In this document: piece by piece, positions 1-6,930 of the stretch | Position numbering within the stretch: the first letter of the stretch is position 1 | How the letters are laid out: each line of letters starts with the position of its first letter | NCBI GenBank assembly: GCA_035308365.1 | Contig: DATGGU010000026.1 | Location: 1-32,844, forward strand | Reading direction: 5' to 3' | From: PALSA-505 sp035308365 | GTDB lineage: Bacteria > Actinomycetota > Actinomycetes > Streptosporangiales > Streptosporangiaceae | DNA length: 32,844 nt | Notes under the pieces: generated by a model | Database searches by the model: none | What the model was told of the DNA's origin: nothing | The model's input: the letters and a program-made list of their open reading frames with translations, nothing else | Program-made: the position numbers and the translations under genes

Positions 1-374
1 GGGTGGACTACAAGGGCGCGCTGCAAGGGGACCTGGCCCACACGGTGTGGATCGGGGACGTGCTGATCCGGCCGGAGGCGACCGGGACTGACACCTACGA
101 GCGCAACCGCAACCTGCTGCTCACCGACGGCGCGCGGGCCGACTCGGTGCCGAACCTGGAGATCCTCACCGGCGAGGTCGTCGGCGCCGGGCACGCCAGT
201 GCCAGCGGCCGGCTGGAGGACCATCACCTGTTCTACCTGATGGCACGCGGTATCCCCGAGGACGAGGCGCGGCGGCTGGTGATCCGGGGCTTCTTCGGCA
301 CGCTCATCGACCGGATCGGCGTGCCGCAGGTGGCTCAGCGCATCGCAGCCGGGATCGAACTGGAGCTGTCATGA
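1..374 (+). CDS. sufD: SufD, Fe-S cluster assembly protein (C-terminal part)
   Basis: This is the last 123 or so codons of SufD; the frame is open to the left edge, so the GTG at 3 is probably an internal valine codon. SufD is a subunit of the cytoplasmic SufBCD scaffold that assembles Fe-S clusters. The visible part is the end of the SufBD beta-helix plus the C-terminal helices: the stretch ADSVPNLEILTGEVVGAGH, then SASGRLEDHHLFYLMARGIPE and the helical end LVIRGFFGTLIDRIG. The His in GAGHASASG sits where SufD keeps its functional histidine; SufB would have a cysteine-type signature here, so SufD is favoured over SufB. The order before the Rieske gene, sufC and sufS also fits. The stop overlaps the next start (ATGA at 371-374), so the two are translationally coupled. 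About 270 N-terminal residues lie outside the window. Confidence 0.93.
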   Translation, partial: VDYKGALQGDLAHTVWIGDVLIRPEATGTDTYERNRNLLLTDGARADSVPNLEILTGEVVGAGHASASGRLEDHHLFYLMARGIPEDEARRLVIRGFFGTLIDRIGVPQVAQRIAAGIELELS

Positions 375-700
375 CCGCAGAGCAGCCGGCCGGGGGGTTC
401 ACCCGTGCCTGCGCCCTGTCCGACCTGCCCGGCGAGGGTGCCATCGGGGTGGAGGTGGACGGCCAGCCCGTCGCCATCATCCGGACCGGCAGTGACGTGT
501 ACGCGCTGCGCGACGTCTGCTCGCACGCCGAGGTTCCGCTGTCGGAGGGCGAGATCTACGACCATACGGTGGAGTGCTGGCTGCACGGGTCCTGCTTCGA
601 CCTGCGCACCGGCGAGCCCACCGGGCCGCCGGCCACCGAGCCGGTGGCGACCTACCGCGTGAAGATCGAAGGCGACGACATCTACGTGGCGCTCGCCTGA
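371..700 (+). CDS. Rieske-type [2Fe-2S] ferredoxin of the suf operon
   Basis: A 109-residue non-haem Rieske ferredoxin. The cluster ligands are visible as C50-x-H52 and C69-x2-H72, followed by Gly-Ser-Cys-Phe-Asp, which matches the Rieske pattern. The protein has no signal peptide or membrane segment, so it is cytoplasmic. Its length is that of stand-alone Rieske ferredoxins related to the NirD and dioxygenase-ferredoxin group. It overlaps sufD by the ATGA tetranucleotide and lies 33 nt before sufC, so it belongs to the suf operon. Genes of this kind between sufD and sufC are common in actinobacteria. An electron-transfer role in cluster assembly is an inference from position; the electron donor and acceptor are unknown. 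Confidence 0.9.
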   Translation: MTAEQPAGGFTRACALSDLPGEGAIGVEVDGQPVAIIRTGSDVYALRDVCSHAEVPLSEGEIYDHTVECWLHGSCFDLRTGEPTGPPATEPVATYRVKIEGDDIYVALA

Positions 701-733
701 GATACCACATAGAAAGCTGAACCAGGAGAGGCA

Positions 734-1501
734 ATGGCCACCCTTGAGATCCGTGACCTGCACGTCAGTGTGGAGGAAGCGGCCGGCGGCAGCCGGGAGA
801 TTCTGCGCGGCGTCGATCTCGCCGTGCCGGCCGGGCAGACGCATGCCATCATGGGGCCGAACGGCTCCGGCAAGTCCACCCTCGCGTACGCCATCGCCGG
901 GCACCCGAAGTACCACGTGACCAGCGGGTCGATCCTGCTGGACGGCGAGGACGTGACGGCGATGAACGTGGACGCACGGGCCAGGGCCGGGCTGTTCCTC
1001 GCCATGCAGTATCCGGTCGAGGTGCCCGGCGTCTCGGTGTCCAACTTCCTGCGCACCGCGATGACCGCGGTCCGGGGTGAGGCACCCAAGCTGCGCGACT
1101 TCTCCAAGCAGCTCCGCTCGTCCATGGCCGCGCTGTCCATCGACCCCGAGTTCGCCCAGCGGAACCTGAACGAGGGCTTCTCCGGCGGCGAGAAGAAGCG
1201 GCACGAGATCCTGCAGCTCGAACTGCTCAACCCGAAGATCGCGATCCTCGACGAGACCGACTCCGGGCTGGACATCGACGCGCTCAAGGTCGTGTCCGAG
1301 GGGATCAACCGGTACCGCGGCGAACCGGGCCACGGGGTTCTGCTGATCACCCACTACACCCGGATCCTGCGCTACGTGCGGCCCGACTTCGTGCACGTGT
1401 TCGTCGGCGGGCGGATCGTGGCCGAAGGCGGCGCCGAGCTGTCCGAGGAACTGGAGAGCGAAGGCTACGAGAAGTTCCTCACCATGGGTGCGCCGGCATG
1501 A
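734..1501 (+). CDS. sufC: SufC, ATPase of the SufBCD Fe-S scaffold
   Basis: A 255-residue ABC-type ATPase, the normal SufC length. ATP hydrolysis by SufC drives conformational change in SufB/SufD during cluster assembly on the cytoplasmic scaffold. Walker A is GPNGSGKST at residues 41-49. The ABC signature is FSGGEKKRHEI, whose KKR form is typical of SufC, and Walker B is IAILDETDSGLD. The Q-loop region AMQYPVEVPGVS is also characteristic. The start ATG at 734 follows AGGAGAG at 723-729. The stop overlaps the sufS start by ATGA (1498-1501). Nothing is missing or unusual. Confidence 0.96.
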   Translation: MATLEIRDLHVSVEEAAGGSREILRGVDLAVPAGQTHAIMGPNGSGKSTLAYAIAGHPKYHVTSGSILLDGEDVTAMNVDARARAGLFLAMQYPVEVPGVSVSNFLRTAMTAVRGEAPKLRDFSKQLRSSMAALSIDPEFAQRNLNEGFSGGEKKRHEILQLELLNPKIAILDETDSGLDIDALKVVSEGINRYRGEPGHGVLLITHYTRILRYVRPDFVHVFVGGRIVAEGGAELSEELESEGYEKFLTMGAPA

Positions 1502-2793
1502 GCCTCGACGTCGCCCTGATCCGCAAGGACTTCCCGATCCTGGAGCGGCAGATCCGTGGCGGGCAGCCGCTGGTCTACCTGGACAGCGCGAACACCTCGC
1601 AGAAGCCGCGTCAGGTGATCGACGCACTGGGTGACTTCTACGAGCGGCACAACGCGAACATCCACCGGGCCAGCCACCAGCTCGGGGAGGAGGCCACCGA
1701 GGCCTACGAGGGCGCCAGGATCAAGGCCGCGGAGCTGATCGGCGCCCGGGACGAGACCGAGGTCGTGTTCACCAAGAACATCTCCGAGGGCATCAACCTG
1801 GTCGCCTACTCGATGAGCAACGCGACCGCTATAGGAGGTGGTTCCGGCAACGGAAGCACCGCCGGGCCGGGCCGGTTCGCCCTCGGTCCCGGTGACGAGG
1901 TGGTCATCACCGAGATGGAGCACCACTCCAACATCGTCCCCTGGCAGCTGCTCTGCCAGCGGACCGGTGCGACACTGCGCTGGTTCGGCGTGACTCCGGA
2001 CGGCAGGCTGGACATCTCGAACCTCGGTGACCTGATTACGGAGCGGACGAAGCTGGTCGCCCTGGTGCACCAGTCCAACGTGCTCGGCACCATCAACCCG
2101 GTGCGGATGATCGCCGACGCCGCACACGCCGTGGGCGCGCTGGTCCTGGTGGATGCCGCCCAGTCGGTCCCGCACATGCCGGTGGACGTGACCGAGCTTG
2201 GGGCCGACTTCCTGGGCTTCACCGGGCACAAGATGTGCGGCCCGACCGGCATCGGCGTGCTCTGGGCGCGAGCCGAGCTGCTGGCGGAAATGCCGCCGTT
2301 CCTGGGTGGCGGCGAGATGATCGAAAGCGTCTGGATGGACCGGACGACGTTCGCCGCGCCGCCGCACAAGTTCGAGGCCGGCACGATGCCCATCGCCCAG
2401 GCGGTCGGCCTGGGCGCGGCCATCGACTACCTGTCCGGGATCGGCCTGGACGCGATCAGGGCGCACGAGGAACGGCTGATCTCCCATGCCCTGGCCGCGC
2501 TGACCGCGATCGACGGGGTGCGGATCCTCGGCCCGGCCGACCCGGCCGATCCGGCCAGCCGGGGCAGCGCCATCTCCTTCACCGTCGACGGCGTGCACCC
2601 GCACGACGTCAGCCAGGTCCTGGACGACCTGGGCATCGCGGTACGGGCCGGCCACCACTGTGCCTGGCCGCTGCACCGCGCGTTCGGCGTGCAGTCGAGC
2701 ACCCGGGCGTCGTTCTACCTGTACAACACCCTGGAGGAAGCCGACGCCCTGGCCGGGGGGATCCGCAAGGCGCAGCGGTTCTTCGCCAGATAG
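1498..2793 (+). CDS. sufS: SufS, group II cysteine desulfurase
   Basis: A 431-residue PLP enzyme that removes sulfur from L-cysteine as a protein-bound persulfide and passes it to SufU. The PLP lysine is K245 in TGHKMCGPTG; the cofactor region EMEHHSN is present, and the active-site cysteine is C388 in RAGHHCAWPLH. This short-loop form is typical of SufU-dependent SufS. It is slightly longer than the usual 405-420 residues because of a Gly/Ser/Asn-rich insert near residues 107-122 (about 1816-1865), between ISEGINLVAYS and the EMEHHSN block. The insert contains an ATA codon, rare in this DNA, directly before AGGAGGT. Start overlaps sufC. A TAG stop at 2791 lies immediately before an inverted-repeat element. 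Confidence 0.96.
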   Translation: MSLDVALIRKDFPILERQIRGGQPLVYLDSANTSQKPRQVIDALGDFYERHNANIHRASHQLGEEATEAYEGARIKAAELIGARDETEVVFTKNISEGINLVAYSMSNATAIGGGSGNGSTAGPGRFALGPGDEVVITEMEHHSNIVPWQLLCQRTGATLRWFGVTPDGRLDISNLGDLITERTKLVALVHQSNVLGTINPVRMIADAAHAVGALVLVDAAQSVPHMPVDVTELGADFLGFTGHKMCGPTGIGVLWARAELLAEMPPFLGGGEMIESVWMDRTTFAAPPHKFEAGTMPIAQAVGLGAAIDYLSGIGLDAIRAHEERLISHALAALTAIDGVRILGPADPADPASRGSAISFTVDGVHPHDVSQVLDDLGIAVRAGHHCAWPLHRAFGVQSSTRASFYLYNTLEEADALAGGIRKAQRFFAR

Positions 2794-2879
2794 AGACCCT
2801 TTCAAATCAATAAAATGATCATGAATATGGATTCTGGCCTGCAACAATCACCCGGCGAACCGAGATTTTGAAAGGGTCT
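2794..2879. repeat. 86-nt terminal-inverted-repeat element, MITE-like
   Basis: The ends are inverted repeats. The left arm AGACCCTTTCAAATC (2794-2808) pairs with the right arm GATTTTGAAAGGGTCT (2864-2879): 13 bp exact, then one extra A, then TC. The interior is AT-rich (around 2809-2835) and quite unlike its surroundings. TAG occurs directly on both sides (2791-2793 and 2880-2882), which would be a 3-bp target duplication; the left TAG is the sufS stop codon. Without the element the sufS frame would still end at the same TAG. It carries no gene. It could be a non-autonomous transposon remnant or a regulatory stem between sufS and sufU; as an RNA it would fold into a long-loop hairpin. Confidence 0.5.
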
Positions 2880-2927
2880 TAGCCCAGGGCATATCCGCCT
2901 GGTGCTGGAGTGTTGTAAGGGGATGTG

Positions 2928-3386
2928 ATGGAACTCGAGTCGATGTACCAGGAGATCATCCTGGACCACTACCGCAATCCGCATCACCGCGGCCTGCGGG
3001 AGCCCTATGACGCCGAGGTGCATCACGTCAACCCGTTGTGCGGGGACGAGGTGACCGTGCGGGTCAGCCTCAAGGAGGTCGGCGGCGAACAGGCCGTGGC
3101 CGACGTGTCCTATGACGCCCTGGGCTGCTCGATCAGCCAGGCCAGCGCGTCGGTCATGACAGACCTGGTCATCGGCAAGAGCGTCGGTGACGCGATGGTG
3201 GTGTGCGAGGAATTCCTGGCGCTCATGCGGTCAAAGGGCACGGGCGAGCCGGACGAAGATCTGCTCGAGGATGCGGTGGCGTTTTCCGGGGTATCGAAGT
3301 ACCCAGCCAGAATCAAGTGTGCGCTGCTCGGCTGGATGGCCTGGAAGGATGCCACCAGCAGGGCAGTGGAGGAGGCATCATCATGA
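2928..3386 (+). CDS. sufU: SufU, Zn-dependent sulfurtransferase / Fe-S scaffold-like protein
   Basis: A 152-residue SufU. It accepts persulfide sulfur from SufS and feeds the SufBCD scaffold. The zinc-binding set is visible: C38 with D40 in NPLCGDEV, C67 in ALGCSISQAS, and C131 in RIKCALLGW. The N-terminal MYQEIILDHYRNPHHRG block is the family hallmark. The insert between the second and third Cys (GKSVGDAM...) distinguishes SufU from IscU. I chose ATG 2928 because AAGGGGA at 2917-2923 gives normal spacing; GTG at 2925 is in frame but too close. It is separated from sufS by the inverted-repeat element and overlaps sufT by ATGA (3383-3386). Confidence 0.95.
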   Translation: MELESMYQEIILDHYRNPHHRGLREPYDAEVHHVNPLCGDEVTVRVSLKEVGGEQAVADVSYDALGCSISQASASVMTDLVIGKSVGDAMVVCEEFLALMRSKGTGEPDEDLLEDAVAFSGVSKYPARIKCALLGWMAWKDATSRAVEEASS

Positions 3387-3823
3387 CCGAGCAGGCCGCC
3401 GGGACCCAGACCGGGCCAGCACAGACCGGATCAGCACCGACCGGATCAGCACCGACCGGGCCAGCACAGACTGGGCCAGCACAGACCGGGCCAGCACAGA
3501 CGGGTTCGGTGTCACTGCCGGAGACGGATGACGTTCTCGAGGCCATGCGTGACGTGGTCGACCCGGAACTGGGCATCAACGTGGTAGATCTCGGCTTGGT
3601 GTACGGGGTGACCGTGGATGAGGACCGGGTGGCCACCATCGACATGACGCTCACCAGCGCCGCATGCCCGCTGACCGACGTGATCGAAGAGCAGGCCCAG
3701 GCCGCGCTGGACGGCCTGGTGGCCGACCTGCGCATCAACTGGGTGTGGCTGCCGCCATGGGGTCCCGACAAGATCACCGAGGATGGCCGCGAGCAGCTCC
3801 GTGCCCTCGGCTTCAACGTCTGA
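3383..3823 (+). CDS. sufT: SufT / MIP18-family (DUF59) Fe-S maturation factor
   Basis: A 146-residue protein ending in a complete MIP18/DUF59 domain, from VLEAMRDVVDPELGINVVDL through TLTSAACPLT. The Cys in TSAACPLT is the conserved family cysteine. Proteins of this family take part in maturing cytoplasmic Fe-S proteins, and sufT is regularly the last suf gene in actinobacteria. The start ATG 3383 overlaps the sufU stop and follows GGAGG (3369-3374); the frame is open further upstream inside sufU, but that is not used. Residues 9-43 are unusual: a pentapeptide repeat of the type QTGPA coded by a 15-bp minisatellite. This tail is not part of the DUF59 fold and is probably disordered. Confidence 0.93.
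   Translation: MTEQAAGTQTGPAQTGSAPTGSAPTGPAQTGPAQTGPAQTGSVSLPETDDVLEAMRDVVDPELGINVVDLGLVYGVTVDEDRVATIDMTLTSAACPLTDVIEEQAQAALDGLVADLRINWVWLPPWGPDKITEDGREQLRALGFNV
3407..3511 (+). repeat. 15-bp minisatellite inside sufT (pentapeptide repeat)
   Basis: Six head-to-tail 15-nt units start at 3407, 3422, 3437, 3452, 3467 and 3482, with a degraded seventh at 3497. The type unit is CAGACCGGGCCAGCA, coding Q-T-G-P-A; variants give P-T-G-S-A. Because the period is a multiple of three, copy-number change would lengthen or shorten the SufT N-terminus without breaking the frame. Confidence 0.9.
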
Positions 3824-3838
3824 TCCGCCGATGGATCA
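3821..3838. terminator. Hairpin between convergent sufT and lipoprotein gene
   Basis: TGATCC (3821-3826), loop GCCGAT, GGATCA (3833-3838): a perfect 6-bp stem that begins at the sufT stop codon, in the 41-nt gap between converging genes. There is no U-tract. A factor-independent terminator is plausible but weak. Confidence 0.35.
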
Positions 3839-3864
3839 CCAGGTAACGCTGTACCGCTGAGCTG

Positions 3865-4650
3865 TCACCCGCTCCCGGTCAGGGATCTGACGGACCTGGC
3901 GAGCCAGGACGCTATCGACGTGAAGCCGGTGAACGGCATGACCGGGTTACCCCGGATATTCTCCGAGCCGGTCTGCTCGACACCGATGATCACGTTCCCG
4001 ACGCGGGCGAGCAGGACGCCGATATGAATGCGCAGGAACTGGCCCTGATAGGTGGTCGGATTGACCAGCTGGACGTACAGGTTCTGATCGCCCGGTCCGG
4101 CTACCGGGGTGGCGGTGACGGTGACCGGGCTGTGATCCTTGAAGCGGTAGGAGTGGCAGCGCTTGGCGAACGCGACATCCCAGGCGAGTTGCTTGCTGGC
4201 GTTTCCCGGCTGGTAGGCGGATAGGGCCAGCGAAACGAACCGCGAGGGGGCCGGCAGGCTGGGCGGGCTGACCAGGGCGTCCGCATCCGAGGACCGCCAG
4301 AGGAACGACAGCTCGTCCGGGTTGAGCTGAAGGTTCCAGTTGCCGCACTCATAGTAGAGGGGCGGGATGGGCCCGAACGCCGGTATCGGCGGCTTGATCG
4401 CAGACCCCGAGTTGGCGGCGTCGTGAACGTCCGGCTGTGGTTCCTGCCAGCCCGGCGGCAGTGACGCCTGAGGCGGCAGCAGCTTGGCCAGCTCAGCACC
4501 GGTCGCGACCGACGGCGAAGAGCCGCCGTTCGACGGGCCGGCCGCGGGCTGGGATGCCGCCGGATGCCCGCCACCACTGCACCCACCCGTCACAACAGCC
4601 ACGACCGCGCACAGAGTAACGGCCCACCCCGGCCGGCGTATCTTTCTCAC
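3865..4650 (-). CDS. Putative lipoprotein in the ESX locus, function unknown
   Basis: I do not recognise the family. A protein of about 261 residues begins with a lipoprotein-type signal: a basic start (VRKIRRPGW), a hydrophobic core (AVTLCAVVAVV), then TGGC with a candidate lipidated Cys at residue 24. A Gly/Ser/Pro-rich linker leads to a soluble domain exposed outside the membrane. Visible features include two Cys (YYECGNWN and AKRCHSYRF) and a beta-rich end (GNVIIGVEQTGSENIRG), somewhat like secreted sensor or PknH-type domains, but I claim no homology. The start is uncertain: GTG 4650 has GGAGG 15 nt upstream, which is long, while in-frame GTGs at 4683 and 4677 lack a good SD. The gene lies 86 nt downstream of the large Gly/Pro-rich substrate gene on the same strand and is probably co-transcribed, so a role at the secretion apparatus is possible. 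Confidence 0.75.
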   Translation of the reverse strand: MRKIRRPGWAVTLCAVVAVVTGGCSGGGHPAASQPAAGPSNGGSSPSVATGAELAKLLPPQASLPPGWQEPQPDVHDAANSGSAIKPPIPAFGPIPPLYYECGNWNLQLNPDELSFLWRSSDADALVSPPSLPAPSRFVSLALSAYQPGNASKQLAWDVAFAKRCHSYRFKDHSPVTVTATPVAGPGDQNLYVQLVNPTTYQGQFLRIHIGVLLARVGNVIIGVEQTGSENIRGNPVMPFTGFTSIASWLARSVRSLTGSG

Positions 4651-4736
4651 GAACCGAATCCAGGGCCTCCAGGACACCCCCACCCACGACCCGGCGGCAG
4701 CCCGCGCCGTGCGAGGTTCCAGGGCGAGGACATTTG

Positions 4737-6731
4737 CTAGTTCTGGCTGATGACCGGGGGGACGGTTGGCTGGCCGGTGCCCCAGAGGTCGTCTTCCTCG
4801 GACATCCATGCATGCCTGGACCTGTTCCGGTCCTGGCCCTTGCCGCTGCTCGCGCCGGCGAAGGGCATCATGCCGGGCATGCCGTCCTCGGCCATGGCAC
4901 CGTCCGCGCCGGATGCGGCGTCCGGTCCCCAGGTGCCATCTTCCTCGGTGGTCCAGGACGCGCGGTCACGGCCTATCCCACTCTGGCCACCGCCGGACAT
5001 GCCACCCATGCCCATCATCGGGAAGCCGCCGGGGCCGGCCATTCCCTCACCCATGGCCGCGTCGCCGGAGGCAGCGAGGTCCTCGCCTGGGAGGCTGCCC
5101 TGACCGCCGGTGATCACGCCGGTGGGGCCGATCGTCGGCGCCTCACCGAACCCGGACACCTCGCCGATCGGGCCAGGCTGGCCGCCGATGGTGCCGATCG
5201 TGCCGATGCCGGGCGGGAGACCACCGCCACCTGGGAACTCACCGCCGGGAAAACCGGACCCCGGCTCCCCAGGAATCGGGTCCTCGCCCGGTGCTCCGCC
5301 GCGGCCACCCGTTCCCGTGCCGATGCCGGTGATGCCGCCGCCACCTCCGCCGGCCGGTACGGGGGGAAGCACGCCCATACCACCGCCACCGCCGCCGGGG
5401 TTGGAGACCGGGGGCGGGGTCGGGCCACCCGGGCCCGAGCCGACGGGCGTGGTGACCGGGGGCGGCGGGAATCCTCCGGACAGCGTGGTCCCGGGAGGCT
5501 GCGGCCCACTGGGAATGGGGCCGGCCGGGGGCGGAGCCGGAGTGCTGGGGTTGATGCCGCTGACACTGGGTCCGGGGGAGCCGCTGGGCATGGTACCCGC
5601 GCCGCCGGCCGCCCCGCCACCGCTCACGCTGGGCACGTTGCCGCCGCCACCGCCGCCGGTCCCCACGCCACCCGAGGTGCCGCTGCCGCCGGTCCCGGCC
5701 AGGGCAGGGGGCAGGTTCTTGTTAACCGCGCCCGGCATGTTGTAGTAGGCGGTCTGGATGTGCCCGTTGAGGGCGTTCATGTGCTGGTTGGCCGCTTGGT
5801 CGGCGGCGGTCTGAGCAGCCTGGTGCGTGGACGTCGGCTGCGGCACGCTGTTCTTGAAGGCGAGCAGCACCGGGCCGTACCACTTCAGCGCCACGCCTGC
5901 GGAGTAGGTGTTGGCCTGCATGTCCGTGGCGGTCTGGTGGAGCTGCTGGATCTGGCTGACCGCGGTGACCGCGGTCGGGCCGCCCCAGTTCTGCGCGAGC
6001 GTCTGCCCGTGGCCGACGAGCTGGCCGGCGACACTGGTCAGCTGGCTGGACAGGTCCAGGTACGCCTGCCCGGCGGCGATGATGGCGCCCGGGTTGGTTG
6101 CCGCCAGCAGCGCCTGGACCTCCTGCCAGGTGTAGTAGTAGCAGGCGTTGGCCCCGAACGAGGTGCCTTCGACGACCGGATAGGTGCCGGTCCAGTTAGG
6201 GGAGTTGCCGTTCATCCGCATGGCGTGCTCGTAGGCGGCCCGCTGGGTGGGCGTCCAGTTCTGCCCATATCCGGGATCCGCGGCGATGTTGTTGCCGCCG
6301 CTCTCCACGATCGTCGCCGACGGGTCGGTGCTGACATTGATGAGTGAGGTGATGTGCTGCTCGGCGGCGTCGTACTTGTCCGCCGACATGGTCAGGCGGG
6401 TGGCGGTGTCGCTGTGCGCCTGCCGCAGGTCGTTGCTGAACGCGCCAACGCCCGCGTGTGCCCGGCCCACCACATTGGTGAGGATCCCGGCCGCCCACCA
6501 GTTCCCGAACGCCCCCTGTGCCCCGGCCGCGTTCGTGTCCCAGCTTGCGATCGCGCTCTGCAGCGTGCTGGCCAGTCCGTGGAGTTTGCTGGCGACCTGG
6601 CGCAGCACATCCATGTGCACGATCAGATCCTGCCCGGACACCGGGATGTTGCCCCAGGCGGCTGGCACCGTGTAGCCGCTATAGCTGGGCCCGCTGACCT
6701 GTGGGACCGCGGATCCTGTCGTGTTCCCCAT
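4737..6731 (-). CDS. Large Gly/Pro-rich, tandem-WXG ESX substrate-like protein
   Basis: A 664-residue protein. Residues 1 to about 310 are helical and Ala-rich, with two WXG100/PPE-like helical hairpins: one around SWDTNAAGAQGAFGNWW (residues 63-79) and one around NWGGPTAVTAVSQIQQLHQ. Residues from about 330 to 560 are Gly/Pro/Ser low complexity. The end carries two copies of a Trp/acidic motif, WTTEEDGTWG and WMSEEDDLWG. Start ATG 6731 follows GGAGG with 6-nt spacing; the frame is open 26 codons further up without a good SD. It has no Sec signal. Its place beside the WXG100 pair suggests export by this ESX system, as for PPE/Esp-type proteins elsewhere. It may coat the cell surface or act as an effector; nothing indicates an enzyme activity. 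It could also be called a PPE-domain-like protein, but I do not see a clear PPE motif. Confidence 0.85.
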   Translation of the reverse strand: MGNTTGSAVPQVSGPSYSGYTVPAAWGNIPVSGQDLIVHMDVLRQVASKLHGLASTLQSAIASWDTNAAGAQGAFGNWWAAGILTNVVGRAHAGVGAFSNDLRQAHSDTATRLTMSADKYDAAEQHITSLINVSTDPSATIVESGGNNIAADPGYGQNWTPTQRAAYEHAMRMNGNSPNWTGTYPVVEGTSFGANACYYYTWQEVQALLAATNPGAIIAAGQAYLDLSSQLTSVAGQLVGHGQTLAQNWGGPTAVTAVSQIQQLHQTATDMQANTYSAGVALKWYGPVLLAFKNSVPQPTSTHQAAQTAADQAANQHMNALNGHIQTAYYNMPGAVNKNLPPALAGTGGSGTSGGVGTGGGGGGNVPSVSGGGAAGGAGTMPSGSPGPSVSGINPSTPAPPPAGPIPSGPQPPGTTLSGGFPPPPVTTPVGSGPGGPTPPPVSNPGGGGGGMGVLPPVPAGGGGGGITGIGTGTGGRGGAPGEDPIPGEPGSGFPGGEFPGGGGLPPGIGTIGTIGGQPGPIGEVSGFGEAPTIGPTGVITGGQGSLPGEDLAASGDAAMGEGMAGPGGFPMMGMGGMSGGGQSGIGRDRASWTTEEDGTWGPDAASGADGAMAEDGMPGMMPFAGASSGKGQDRNRSRHAWMSEEDDLWGTGQPTVPPVISQN

Positions 6732-6843
6732 CACCAGCCTCCAGAATGCAACGTCATCAATGCGCCGCCACCCGTGCAGGACGGCGTCATGACCCGGATG
6801 TGACGCCACCGTGCTTGTTCAGGTGTGCCTACTCAGATGTGCT

Positions 6844-6901
6844 GTGCTTCCGTGCTGCGTCCGGCCCCTGGCATGACTGGCCGGGGACCGGACGGAAGCA
6901 C
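6844..6901 (-). terminator. Strong hairpin downstream of esxA
   Basis: GTGCTTCCGT (6844-6853) is exactly complementary to ACGGAAGCAC (6892-6901). A second stem, GTCCGG/CCGGAC, and a CCCC/GGGG pair lie inside, so the whole 58 nt folds into a long interrupted stem. It starts 30 nt past the esxA stop on the minus strand and lies 113 nt before the next gene. There is no U-tract. It may be a terminator, a partial terminator, or a 3' stabiliser that makes esxBA mRNA more abundant than the downstream gene. Confidence 0.55.
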
Positions 6902-6930
6902 TAGCCGGGCGAACCCCGGCATCGTGTGTT

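Noticed and set aside
335..2847. Long minus-strand open frames opposite the Rieske gene, sufC and sufS
   Set aside because: They are antisense to well-recognised genes, have compositions typical of GC-rich shadow frames and no SD or family motifs.
3203..3382. Upstream start of sufT inside sufU
   Set aside because: It is an out-of-frame overlap with sufU coding; ATG 3383 has GGAGG and the ATGA coupling seen at three other junctions of this operon.
3407..3511. CRISPR-like array
   Set aside because: The units are adjacent 15-mers without spacers and lie in a coding frame; the 26-bp repeat at the window end also has no spacers.
4734..6347. Plus-strand 537-codon open frame opposite the Gly/Pro-rich substrate gene
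   Set aside because: It is an artefact of Gly/Pro codon runs; the minus-strand frame has a good SD, WXG features and the right context.
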